Source: Bacteroidia bacterium
Lineage (GTDB): Bacteria > Bacteroidota > Bacteroidia > B-17B0 > Aurantibacillaceae
Length of the DNA stretch: 64,000 nucleotides
Reading direction: 5' to 3'
NCBI GenBank assembly: GCA_016787785.1
Contig: JAEUTO010000010.1
Coordinates: 310,001 to 374,000 of the forward strand
In this document: positions 18,662 through 26,856 of the stretch, in pieces
How positions within the stretch are numbered: position 1 is the stretch's first letter
How the letters are laid out: every line of letters starts with the position of its first letter
Translations under genes and position numbers: made by a program
Notes under the pieces: generated by a model
Seen by the model: only the letters and a program-made list of their open reading frames with translations
Database searches by the model: none
What the model was told of the DNA's origin: nothing

Positions 18662-19081
18662 TCAAAACCTTTCAAGTTGCGAGAAAAAGAAGTCAGATTC
18701 TACAATTGCATTCTCATCGCTATCACTGCCATGCACAGCATTTGCAGCTATTGATTTAGCAAATAACTTACGAATTGTTCCTTCATCTGCTTTAGTAGGA
18801 TCGGTTGCGCCAATTAACTTACGGTAATCAGCCACAGCGTTATCTTTAGTTAAGATAGCCGCAACTATTGGTCCGCCGCTCATATAAGCTGTTAACTCAC
18901 CGTAAAACGGACGCTCTTTATGCACAGCATAAAAATTTCCTGCTTGTTCTTGAGTTAAGCGCATGTATTTCATTGCAAGGATCTTAAATCCCGCTTTGTT
19001 TATCATTGCTAAAATAGGTCCGATGTTGTTTGCTTCAACGCCATCCGGTTTAATCATTGTAAAGGTTATATTACCTGCCAT
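18662..19081 (-). CDS. ndk: Nucleoside diphosphate kinase
   Basis: Transfers the gamma-phosphate of ATP to nucleoside diphosphates through a phosphohistidine, balancing NTP pools in the cytoplasm. The 139-residue length is normal. The N-terminal [15 protein letters not shown] and the active-site segment [12 protein letters not shown], with the catalytic His near residue 116, are intact. The gene stands alone between a consensus promoter and a strong terminator, as expected for a housekeeping gene. Confidence 0.97.
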   Translation of the reverse strand: MAGNITFTMIKPDGVEANNIGPILAMINKAGFKILAMKYMRLTQEQAGNFYAVHKERPFYGELTAYMSGGPIVAAILTKDNAVADYRKLIGATDPTKADEGTIRKLFAKSIAANAVHGSDSDENAIVESDFFFSQLERF

Positions 19082-19100
19082 TTTTTTAATTTTAAGTGCG

Positions 19101-19130
19101 CAAAGATACTAATTCGCGTATTTTAAACAA
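19101..19130 (-). promoter_or_regulatory. Consensus promoter of ndk
   Basis: On the minus strand TTG (19130-19128), 19 bases, then TATCTTTG (19108-19101): an exact match to TTG-N19-TANNTTTG. It is placed to start transcription about 12-16 bases upstream of the ndk ATG. Confidence 0.75.
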
Positions 19131-19214
19131 GCATTATATCTTCCTTTTTAATTTATTTCACTTTTTTATTTAAAAGAGGTTAGCTACTTTAGCAATATCT
19201 AAAAATCTTATTGC

Positions 19215-20045
19215 ATGAAAAAAATATATACTTTTATTTTAGCACTTTCTTACGTATTGGCAATAGCTCAGGCGCCTACAACCTGTTCGCTGGATCCTGC
19301 ATTTTTAGCTATGAACAAGGCAGGCATTTGGCCTGACAGTGCTACTAATTTTATACAAGGTACCGTTGGTTTACCTTACGGACAAAATGTTACGGTGCGT
19401 GTGCCAAAAGATACAGTGCAGGGGCCGGTAACTATTTGCTTTAATCGTATTGAATTGAGTACACCAGGTTCTTTTACCAATTTTAATCTACCTCCTGGTT
19501 TAAATTTATTAGCAGGTACAACGGTTACAACAGCGGCAGGTATTTATAAATTTCCCGGAAACGCAAGTAGCTGTGCCGTAATATCTGGCACACCAACAAC
19601 AGCCGGCACCTACACGGTTCAGTTTAAAGTGCAACCTTATTTAACGCCTTCTATTGCGGGACCATGTCCTACAACTCCAAATTATAATAGTGGCTCAGCA
19701 TCTCTTTCTCCTGCACAAACTTTAACATATTATATCATTCAAATAAATCCTGCAGTAGGTATTAAAGAAGAGGTAACTTCAAAGTCACTAAATGTTTCAA
19801 ATGTTCCTAATCCATTTACTTCAAAAACAACTATAAAATTTAATGTAAAAGATGAGGCCTCTGCAAAAATTTGTGTGTATAATTTGCTAGGCGATAAAAT
19901 ATTTGAAGATAAAATTAAGACCACTTATGGCGATAACAGTTACGAATTAGATGGTTCTAACTGGAGCAATGGCATCTATCTTTACACTATTCAATACAAA
20001 AATTTTTCTGAAACAAAACGAATGGTGCTTACCGCAAACCGTTAA
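19215..20045 (+). CDS. Small T9SS-secreted protein with Ig-like domain
   Basis: A 276-residue secreted protein with a signal peptide (FILALSYVLAIAQ). A central beta-rich region includes ISGTPTTAGTYTVQFKVQ, a pattern of putative Ig (cadherin-like) domains. A T9SS type A sorting domain covers about 195-276 (VPNPFTSKTTIKF to NGIYLYTIQYKN). No enzymatic motif is visible. Its TAA stop overlaps the ATG of rnz by one base (TAATG), so the two are translationally coupled. That is an odd pairing of a surface protein with a tRNA-processing enzyme, and the coupling may simply reflect compact gene order. Function unknown. Confidence 0.82.
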   Translation: MKKIYTFILALSYVLAIAQAPTTCSLDPAFLAMNKAGIWPDSATNFIQGTVGLPYGQNVTVRVPKDTVQGPVTICFNRIELSTPGSFTNFNLPPGLNLLAGTTVTTAAGIYKFPGNASSCAVISGTPTTAGTYTVQFKVQPYLTPSIAGPCPTTPNYNSGSASLSPAQTLTYYIIQINPAVGIKEEVTSKSLNVSNVPNPFTSKTTIKFNVKDEASAKICVYNLLGDKIFEDKIKTTYGDNSYELDGSNWSNGIYLYTIQYKNFSETKRMVLTANR

Positions 20046-20965
20046 TGAGTAGTCAAACTTTTGAATTATTAATTTTAGGTTCATCCTCTGCAAGCCCCAC
20101 TTCTGAAAGAAATCCAAGCGCTCAGTTATTGAACATAGCTGAGCGCTATTTTTTAATTGATTGTGGCGAAGCAACACAAATTCAGCTACGCCGTTTTAAA
20201 GCAAAATTTCAGGCAATTGATCATATTTTTATTTCGCATTTGCATGGCGATCATTTTTTTGGCTTGCCCGGATTACTCAGCAGCATGCACCTTTTGGGGC
20301 GTAAACAAGAGATCACTGTGTATTGCCCTAAAGAATTAAAGGATGTAATGGATCTCATGAATAAAGTATCTGATACACATTTTAATTTTACGGTTAATTG
20401 GGTGTTTACAAATAATGATGGGTTGAATTTAATTTTTGAAGATGATAAAGTAGAAGTGTATTCTTTTCCTTTAAAACACCGTATTTTTTGTACAGGTTTT
20501 TTATTTAAAGAAAAACCTTTGCCCAGAAAAATTGATAAATACAAACTGGATAAATATAAAGTGTCAACGGCAGATATTTTGCAATTGAAAAACGGAAACG
20601 ATGTTGTAAATAAAGAAGGAGTAATCATTAAAAATAAGCAGGTAACGATCGATCCAAGGGAACCAAAAAGTTATGCTTATGCAAGCGACACCATTTATTT
20701 TCCAGCAATTATAGATCATGTTAAAGGCGTTGATCTTTTATATCATGAAAGCACTTTTTTAAATGATAAAAAAGAAAGAGCAGAAAAGACCTATCATTCT
20801 ACCGCCGAGCAGGCAGCGCAAATTGCAAAGGCTGCCAACGTTAAACAATTGTTATTAGGCCACTTTTCGGCCAGGTACGGCGATCTGGAGCAGTTTATAG
20901 CAGAAGCCCAACCTTTTTTTGATAACTGTTTGTTAGCAACCGATGGCAAAAGGATAACTATTTAA
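20045..20965 (+). CDS. rnz: Ribonuclease Z
   Basis: Endonuclease that removes 3' trailers from tRNA precursors in the cytoplasm. The 306-residue protein belongs to the metallo-beta-lactamase fold: the zinc-binding HLHGDHFFGLPGLL motif lies near residue 64, YASDT near 210 supplies the next metal ligand, and LLGHFSARY near the end holds the last His. The length matches the short bacterial form. The start codon overlaps the stop codon of the preceding T9SS protein gene. Confidence 0.95.
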   Translation: MSSQTFELLILGSSSASPTSERNPSAQLLNIAERYFLIDCGEATQIQLRRFKAKFQAIDHIFISHLHGDHFFGLPGLLSSMHLLGRKQEITVYCPKELKDVMDLMNKVSDTHFNFTVNWVFTNNDGLNLIFEDDKVEVYSFPLKHRIFCTGFLFKEKPLPRKIDKYKLDKYKVSTADILQLKNGNDVVNKEGVIIKNKQVTIDPREPKSYAYASDTIYFPAIIDHVKGVDLLYHESTFLNDKKERAEKTYHSTAEQAAQIAKAANVKQLLLGHFSARYGDLEQFIAEAQPFFDNCLLATDGKRITI

Positions 20966-20989
20966 CACATTTTTTTGAAATTTCTTGCA

Positions 20990-20997
20990 TATATTTG
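20990..20997 (+). promoter_or_regulatory. Putative -7 box of the LuxR-type regulator gene
   Basis: TATATTTG is an exact TANNTTTG box 13 bases upstream of the ATG at 21011. No TTG lies at the usual distance of 19-21 bases upstream, so only the -7 element is supported. Confidence 0.4.
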
Positions 20998-21010
20998 TAC
21001 CTCTTAGATC

Positions 21011-21685
21011 ATGATCAAAGTATTAATAGCCGATAAAAATTTTCTGTCCCGTGTTGGGTTAGAACTTTTAGTGGGTGAATTAAAGGGTTTTGAATTAGTA
21101 CCGTCTGTTTGTGGCGATAAACATGATCTTCTTAGTCAGCTACAACTTTCTAAACCAAATTTATTAATTACAGATTTTACATCTTTAGGAATTGAAATAG
21201 AAGAAGTAAGAGCGATCGCAAAAAAATTCTCAAGAATTAAATTTTTAGTAATAACAGAAATGTTATCTAAGAATGATTTTAATAAAGTATTGGAAAGCGA
21301 CATTACAAGTTATTTATTAAAAGATTGCGATAAAACAGAAATATTAGAAGCGGTAAACTCTACTATTAAAGGAGAGAAATTTATTTGCGGAAAAATAGTT
21401 TCGTTCTTAACTGCAGCCAAAGAAATTAAAACTACAAATTCATTTATTAAATCTTTAGGTTGCGATGGTATGAATGTTACCGATCGCGAAATTGATATCA
21501 TTAGAGGTATTGCCGAGGGTTTATCAAATAAATTAATTGCCGATAAATTAAAATTAAGTACGCATACAGTAAATACGCACCGTAAGAACATCATGAATAA
21601 ATTAGGTGTAAATAATACAGCAGGTGTTGTTATGTTTGCAGTTAAAAATCAATTACTGGAAACAAACTTTAATTTGTTCGAGTAA
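21011..21685 (+). CDS. Atypical response regulator with LuxR-type DNA-binding domain
   Basis: A 224-residue transcription regulator of NarL/FixJ architecture. The C-terminal helix-turn-helix is clear: VTDREIDIIRGIAEGLSNK followed by IADKLKLSTHTVNTHRKNI. The N-terminal receiver domain (1-125) is degenerate. The usual acidic pair is IADKN, with one acid replaced by Lys; the phosphoacceptor position appears as Asp in LLITDFTSLG; the Thr (LVITEM) and Lys (YLLKDCD) are kept. Phosphorylation is possible but may be weak or absent. No histidine kinase gene is adjacent, so it is an orphan regulator. Target genes unknown. Confidence 0.85.
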   Translation: MIKVLIADKNFLSRVGLELLVGELKGFELVPSVCGDKHDLLSQLQLSKPNLLITDFTSLGIEIEEVRAIAKKFSRIKFLVITEMLSKNDFNKVLESDITSYLLKDCDKTEILEAVNSTIKGEKFICGKIVSFLTAAKEIKTTNSFIKSLGCDGMNVTDREIDIIRGIAEGLSNKLIADKLKLSTHTVNTHRKNIMNKLGVNNTAGVVMFAVKNQLLETNFNLFE

Positions 21686-21732
21686 GCTTTCATTTTTTTC
21701 TATCCACTAATTTCGTGAAATAAAAGCCGCAG

Positions 21733-21848
21733 GCTTTCTATGTGTTCCTAATTTTAAGCACGCGACAAATAATGCTATGTGCCTATGTGGTTAATTTTAG
21801 CAGTCACTTCGTGTTCTTAGTGTTTCCTTTGTGATCTTTGTGGTTAAA
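21733..21848. repeat. Intergenic degenerate CTATGTG/TTTGTGGTTAA repeats
   Basis: The space between the regulator gene and gldG holds a run of related short phrases: TTCTATGTGTTCCTAATTT, CTATGTGCCTATGTGGTTAA (21775-21794), then TTCGTGTTCTTAGTG and CTTTGTGATCTTTGTGGTTA (ending at 21846). The phrase ACACATAGGCACATAG recurs in inverted orientation at 33226-33241. I see no coding potential. It looks like a dispersed intergenic repeat, perhaps transcribed. Confidence 0.5.
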
Positions 21849-23570
21849 CTATTTACCGAATTTCCTTTTTCTGAGGAAGAACTGTATCAGTCCAAAAACG
21901 ATCAATAACACTACAGGCATTAACACATTGGTCATTTGCCATTTGCTGCGCTGCGTTGTTATTTTCTTTTTATCTAATAAACGTAAGGTTACTTCGCGCG
22001 AACGTAATTGTAACATGCCTTCATCATCCAGTAAGTAGTTAACGCAGTTCAATAAAAAGGTTTTGTTGGCGTATTGCCTGTTAGAGAATTTATCGTAACC
22101 TAAAACATAAGGCCTTCTTTCGTTACGATTATAATCGTTTCGGGCCACATCGCCATCAGCCACAACGATCATTTTGGTGTATTTTCCTTTTTCAATGAAT
22201 TTATGTTTTTTAGTAAAGTTGGTATCGTTCAAAAAGATAGTTGGCAAACGGTTCTCGGCAAAACTGGTAAACTCACCTTCTAACAAACAAGCCACGGGAA
22301 TATATGAATTCATGAACTGAGATTCTTTTGGCGGGATCTGAACAGAGCTATAAAAGATCCTTACCGGCGTTGGCAAAGTTTTCGTGTAACGCGACGTGCT
22401 TAATAAAACTGTTTTTTTAATTCCTCTTGCTGTAATGGTATCTAATGATCCTACATAATCAAATTTAATGAGATCAAGATTTTTTACGATGGGATGATTA
22501 ACATCTGGTAAGATCAACGGAGAGAATGGCCATGGAAATAATTTAAAATTTGGTTGCCCTTTTTTAAAGCCAACGTTCATAGGTATTACAGAGCATTGAA
22601 AATCCTGCAACAGAACAGAATTTAAACGTACGCCATATTTAAATAACATGTTATCTAAATTGAGGGAGTTGTTTAAGCCTAACGAATAACCTTTCATTTG
22701 TAAGGTATCCATATTTATACTAACAGGATCTACAAGCCAAAGTACTTTTCCGCCTTTCATGATGTATTGATCAATAATGTATTGATCGGCAACCGAAAAA
22801 GCGCTATCTGGTTTGGCAATAATAATAGCGTCGCTTTGATCAAGGGCACCTAATTTTCCTAATATAGCAGTGCGGTTAACATCATAATATTCTGACAGAC
22901 TCATTGCCAGATCATAGGTACGCAACGTATCCAATTCATAATGTCCCTCAATAAATGTTACTTCGGGTTTTTTATTGCGTCTTAATTTGCGAATGGTGTT
23001 GGTTAAACTATATTCGAGTTCTTTTACAGAGTTGTTTACCGACATTTCAAAATCGGTATTATCCTGGCGGCTAAAGATCTTCCAGATGGCTTCTTTGCCC
23101 TTGTGGCTTACCACAGCGCCGGGCCATATCAATGTTTGAGAGGTTTTATCTTTATTTTTTTCGAATATTGGTTCGGGCACTAATCCTTTCTCATATAATT
23201 GTTTTTCAAGATTTGTTTTTTCGTCAGCACTCAAACCTTCGCCGGGCACAATAAATTCATATTGTATTTGGTTACCTGAATAAGCACGAAACTCATCTAA
23301 AATTTCTTTTGCCTCATTTCTTAAACGGGTAAAACTTGGATTAAAATCGCCATCAAAATAAACTTTAAAATAAACCTCTTCATCTAAATTCTGCAATAAG
23401 GTTTTGGTTGACTCGGCTAATGTGTAACGTTTTTCAGATGTTAAGTCGAAACGTTTAAAATATACAGAGCCTATGAAATTTAGCAACACAACAATGCCAA
23501 GCAAAACAAACAGCGACATAATATCGCGGCGTTTATTTTTTGAAGTGGTTATTTTTTTCTCTGTTACCAT
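21849..23570 (-). CDS. gldG: Gliding-motility ABC transporter accessory protein GldG
   Basis: A 573-residue membrane-anchored protein of the GldG family, a component of the GldA-GldF-GldG ABC system linked to gliding in Bacteroidota. It has an N-terminal transmembrane segment (FVLLGIVVLLNFIGSVYF), the family-typical KRFDLTSEKRYTLAESTKT, a large extracytoplasmic region containing VTFIEGHYELDT and VLWLVDPVSINMD, and a C-terminal transmembrane segment (VLMPVVLLIVFGLIQFFL). Its ATG overlaps the end of gldF by seven bases. The ATPase gldA is not in this window. Confidence 0.93.
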   Translation of the reverse strand: MVTEKKITTSKNKRRDIMSLFVLLGIVVLLNFIGSVYFKRFDLTSEKRYTLAESTKTLLQNLDEEVYFKVYFDGDFNPSFTRLRNEAKEILDEFRAYSGNQIQYEFIVPGEGLSADEKTNLEKQLYEKGLVPEPIFEKNKDKTSQTLIWPGAVVSHKGKEAIWKIFSRQDNTDFEMSVNNSVKELEYSLTNTIRKLRRNKKPEVTFIEGHYELDTLRTYDLAMSLSEYYDVNRTAILGKLGALDQSDAIIIAKPDSAFSVADQYIIDQYIMKGGKVLWLVDPVSINMDTLQMKGYSLGLNNSLNLDNMLFKYGVRLNSVLLQDFQCSVIPMNVGFKKGQPNFKLFPWPFSPLILPDVNHPIVKNLDLIKFDYVGSLDTITARGIKKTVLLSTSRYTKTLPTPVRIFYSSVQIPPKESQFMNSYIPVACLLEGEFTSFAENRLPTIFLNDTNFTKKHKFIEKGKYTKMIVVADGDVARNDYNRNERRPYVLGYDKFSNRQYANKTFLLNCVNYLLDDEGMLQLRSREVTLRLLDKKKITTQRSKWQMTNVLMPVVLLIVFGLIQFFLRKRKFGK

Positions 23571-24304
23571 TTTCTGCTTTCTAAAACTAATTTGGTTAAC
23601 AAATTAAAAAGTGCGATCACACTAATAAAATACAAAGCGTCGCGTGTATCAATAACACCGCGGCTCATGCTCACGTAATGATCGTTAAGTCCTAAACCTT
23701 TAAAGAAGGCATCGTACTTACCAAACAAACCGCTTTGCGCAATAAACTCAAAACCTATGTAACAAAAAAAGCAAAGAAGTAATGCAATAATAAATGCAAT
23801 AACCTGATTCTCGGCAATAGCAGAGGCAAAAATGCCAATGGAAACAAAACCTGCTCCCAAAAATAAAAGTCCTATATACGAACCCCACATGCCGCCGGTA
23901 TCAATATTACCCTTTGGTGCACCAAGCACATGCACGCTGTAATAATAAATAAGCGTTGGCAATAGCGATACCATTACAAGGGTAAAACCGGCCAAATATT
24001 TTGCGAGTACTAATTGCAGGTCGGTAAGTGGGCGTGTTAATAATAACTCAATAGTACCTGTTTTTTTTTCTTCCGAAAAAGAACGCATGGTAATGGCAGG
24101 GATCAAAAACAGATAAACCCAGGGAGCTATAAAAAACAAGGGGTCGATGTTGGCAAAGCCATTATCTAAAATATTAGAGCCGCCGCTTTCTGATGGAATA
24201 ACCCACATAAAAATACCCACCAGCGAAATAAAAACGCCAATAGCAATGTAGCCTATTAAGGAACTTAAAAAACTTCGTATTTCTTTTAAATAAAGCGTTA
24301 ACAT
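23564..24304 (-). CDS. gldF: Gliding-motility ABC transporter permease GldF
   Basis: A 246-residue ABC-2 type permease with six hydrophobic segments. The motif MRSFSEEKKTGTIELLLTRPLTDLQLVLAKY lies after the second segment; it is shared by GldF and other NosY-like permeases. It is the membrane partner of GldG, encoded directly downstream with a seven-base overlap. The ATG at 24304 is preferred to an in-frame TTG at 24313. The pair lies in the same direction as, and 29 bases after, the serine hydrolase gene, so a longer transcript with the peptidoglycan genes is possible. Confidence 0.93.
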   Translation of the reverse strand: MLTLYLKEIRSFLSSLIGYIAIGVFISLVGIFMWVIPSESGGSNILDNGFANIDPLFFIAPWVYLFLIPAITMRSFSEEKKTGTIELLLTRPLTDLQLVLAKYLAGFTLVMVSLLPTLIYYYSVHVLGAPKGNIDTGGMWGSYIGLLFLGAGFVSIGIFASAIAENQVIAFIIALLLCFFCYIGFEFIAQSGLFGKYDAFFKGLGLNDHYVSMSRGVIDTRDALYFISVIALFNLLTKLVLESRKW

Positions 24305-24333
24305 AAAAAGCAAAAGTACATATAATAAAATCG

Positions 24334-25497
24334 TTATTCAACCTCCTCAAGCGTGTCGCCCGTAGGTGTATTATCTAATATCTGGTAAACTTTATAAGTT
24401 TGGTAGGCCGAGCGGTTTAACTGGTTGCTTAAAATAATAACGGTTAGCTTATCGTTTAACCTGCGGTGGAACGAGGAGCGGTAACCATGCCACCAGCCAT
24501 TGTGATATACTTCTTTTTTTAGCGAATCGTTAACATCTTTTAACCTCCAGCCATAACCATAATTGCTTAATTTTTTTTCGCGGCTATAAGCGGTGTATGC
24601 TAAAGCCTGCGTTTCTGCTTTAATGATCTTGTTTTGATACATGGCCTCGCTAAACAAAAACAGATCGTAAGGGGTTGAATAAATACTTTTATCGCCCAAC
24701 ACATAATCGCTGGCATCCAGGTCAATAGGTTTCCATTTGTTATCGTACGGTTTTGTAACGTTCTTGCCGTTAAGGTCAATGTCTTTTATGGTCGCTGTAT
24801 TCTTCATGCCTAAAGGTTTAAACAATTCTTCTTTCACAAAAGAGGAATACGTTTTATGAGAAACTTTTTCTATCAATAAAGCCAATAAAGCATAATTGGT
24901 ATTGCAATAATTAAACCGTGTGTTTGGTTTTAAATATGGCTTAGGATTTTTTACAATAAAATAATTGTACATATCCTCATTACTCATTTGGTAATTAGGT
25001 TGATAGATCTCGCTATTTAAAACGTAAATGTAGTTGGCCAAACCCGAACGGTGATTTAAAAGCTGTTTAACAGTTACTTTATCGTAAGGAAAATCAGGAA
25101 AATAAAACGAAAAAGGTTTGTTAAGATCGATCAATTCTCTTTCATGTAACATAAGAACGGCAGTAGCTGTAATTACTTTTGAAACCGAGGCTAATTGAAA
25201 CATGGATGAATCGGTTAGCGCCTCATTGGTATTCTTATTTAAAACGCCCAGCGATTTTTTAAACAACACTTTCCCAGCGCGCGCTACCAAAACAGAACCG
25301 TTAAAAGTACCGTTAAGGTTAAGCTGCCTGAACATGGTATCTAACTTATAGGATATAAATTGTTCTTCTTTATTGAGGTTTGATGGGATCTCGAATTTAT
25401 CTGATTTTGAAACAGTTTTGCCTCTGCTGGCAGTTGTAGAGTTGCCGCAGCTTAAGAACATTACCAATAATATTAAGAGGATGGATAGTCTGTTCAT
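24334..25497 (-). CDS. Serine hydrolase of the beta-lactamase/PBP-like family, lipoprotein
   Basis: A 387-residue protein with a lipoprotein signal (ILLVMFLSCGNS). The family motifs are present: SVSK (SxxK, near residue 105), YCN (YxN, near 197) and HNGWWHG (near 316) in place of KTG. This is the class C beta-lactamase / D-alanyl-D-alanine carboxypeptidase-like family, which also holds esterases and peptidases, so the substrate is not certain. Its ATG overlaps the TAA of mtgA by one base, which suggests translational coupling and a role at the cell wall. gldF and gldG follow on the same strand. Confidence 0.85.
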   Translation of the reverse strand: MNRLSILLILLVMFLSCGNSTTASRGKTVSKSDKFEIPSNLNKEEQFISYKLDTMFRQLNLNGTFNGSVLVARAGKVLFKKSLGVLNKNTNEALTDSSMFQLASVSKVITATAVLMLHERELIDLNKPFSFYFPDFPYDKVTVKQLLNHRSGLANYIYVLNSEIYQPNYQMSNEDMYNYFIVKNPKPYLKPNTRFNYCNTNYALLALLIEKVSHKTYSSFVKEELFKPLGMKNTATIKDIDLNGKNVTKPYDNKWKPIDLDASDYVLGDKSIYSTPYDLFLFSEAMYQNKIIKAETQALAYTAYSREKKLSNYGYGWRLKDVNDSLKKEVYHNGWWHGYRSSFHRRLNDKLTVIILSNQLNRSAYQTYKVYQILDNTPTGDTLEEVE

Positions 25498-26273
25498 TAT
25501 TTTTTAGTTTTAGTTGATGTTTTCTTTTTTACTTTTTTCTCCGGCACCTGGTCCTCATCATTGTATTTATTATAATCCAGTTTATTGCCCCAAAAGCTCA
25601 TTTGCTGCTTTATCCAGGCCTTGCGTTTAGAAATGTACGAGCTTGGCGGGTTGGCAACATATTTTAGCGGGTTAGGCAAAACGGCAGCAATAGCGGCACA
25701 CTCATCTTTATTTAATTTAATGGCAGACTTTTTAAACCAATGCTGCGCTGCGGCCTCGGCGCCATAAACGCCATTTCCCATTTCAATACTGTTAAGATAC
25801 ACTTCCATAATGCGCTCTTTGCTCCAAAAGGTCTCTATCAGCAACGTAAAATAAGCCTCAAAACCTTTACGTATATAACTGCGGCCGGGCCATAAGAATA
25901 CATTTTTTGCGGTTTGTTGTGAAATGGTGCTGCCGCCTCTTATTTTTTTGCCTTTTTCGTTAGCCTTCATGGCTTTTTCAATAGCGCCCCAATCAAAACC
26001 ATAGTGTTTAAGGTAATTCTGGTCTTCGCTGCAAACCACGGCCAACTGCAATTTTGGCGGGATCTCTTCCAGGCTTACCCAATCGTGTTTTAAGGTCATG
26101 CTTTTGCCATCGCCTTTCTGTTCAACACAACGTATTAACATTAAAGGCGTTAAAGGCACCGGCACCCATCTAAAGAGTATGGTGCTGCCAACAGAAAGCA
26201 CAATAAACAAAACAATGATCTTTAAGATCACTTTAAATATTTTGGTTAACAAAATCACTATTACTACTTGCAA
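25497..26273 (-). CDS. mtgA: Monofunctional peptidoglycan glycosyltransferase
   Basis: Polymerises lipid II into glycan strands at the inner membrane. The protein has about 258 residues with one N-terminal membrane anchor and a GT51 domain. The GT51 motifs are CSEDQNYLKHYGFDW (catalytic Glu), KIRGGSTISQQTAKNVFLWPG, and WSKERIMEVYLNSIEMGNGVYGAE. There is no transpeptidase domain. The C-terminus is a Lys/Thr-rich tail. The start is unclear: there is no early ATG, and TTG at 26273, GTG at 26258 or TTG at 26252 are all possible. It is coupled to the serine hydrolase gene by a one-base overlap. Confidence 0.92.
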   Translation of the reverse strand: MQVVIVILLTKIFKVILKIIVLFIVLSVGSTILFRWVPVPLTPLMLIRCVEQKGDGKSMTLKHDWVSLEEIPPKLQLAVVCSEDQNYLKHYGFDWGAIEKAMKANEKGKKIRGGSTISQQTAKNVFLWPGRSYIRKGFEAYFTLLIETFWSKERIMEVYLNSIEMGNGVYGAEAAAQHWFKKSAIKLNKDECAAIAAVLPNPLKYVANPPSSYISKRKAWIKQQMSFWGNKLDYNKYNDEDQVPEKKVKKKTSTKTKK

Positions 26274-26342
26274 ATCTATTCGTATTTTTAAACCTTAATC
26301 GCCTTAGTTTGTAAATCAATTAACTATCGATTCTTAATTACT

Positions 26343-26834
26343 ATGAACAAAAAATGGATCAGCATAATTATTCTTGTAATAGGCGCTTTTATTGCCTTTT
26401 ACTTCTACAATAAATACAACTCGGCCCCAACAATAGATTTTAATAAACTCAGCTTATCCGATCTTGATGGCAAGCCGGTAAAATTCTCTGATTTTAAGGG
26501 TAAAAAACTTATCGTTGGTTTTAGCGCCTCCTGGTGCCCAAATTGTTTGGAAGAGATGCGTGAGATAAACGCTATTAAAGATAAAGAGTTAAGCGACGTG
26601 GAAGTAGTGATAATAAGTGATGAGCCTCTGGAAACAATAGTGGCCTGGAAAGAAAGAAAAGGTTATCCCTTTACGTATTTAATGCTTAACGCTGGTTTTA
26701 ACGATATTGGGATATTTTCCATTCCAACTTCTTACGTTGTAAATACAAAATTGGAAGTAAAAAAAGAAACCGTTGGTTATATCGATTGGAAAGATGCATC
26801 AACGGTGGAACATTTAAAAAAATTAATGGAATAA
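26343..26834 (+). CDS. Membrane-anchored TlpA/ResA-like thioredoxin
   Basis: A 163-residue protein with an N-terminal membrane anchor (IIILVIGAFIAFYFY) and a thioredoxin fold. The redox motif is WCPNC near residues 63-67, in a TlpA-like setting (LSDLDGKPVKFSDFKGK before it and IPTSYVVN with the cis-Pro after). It should reduce or oxidise thiols on the periplasmic side. It precedes uvrA by 22 bases on the same strand, an arrangement that need not mean a shared function. Confidence 0.88.
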   Translation: MNKKWISIIILVIGAFIAFYFYNKYNSAPTIDFNKLSLSDLDGKPVKFSDFKGKKLIVGFSASWCPNCLEEMREINAIKDKELSDVEVVIISDEPLETIVAWKERKGYPFTYLMLNAGFNDIGIFSIPTSYVVNTKLEVKKETVGYIDWKDASTVEHLKKLME

Positions 26835-26856
26835 ATATTATTGGGGGAGAAAGGGT

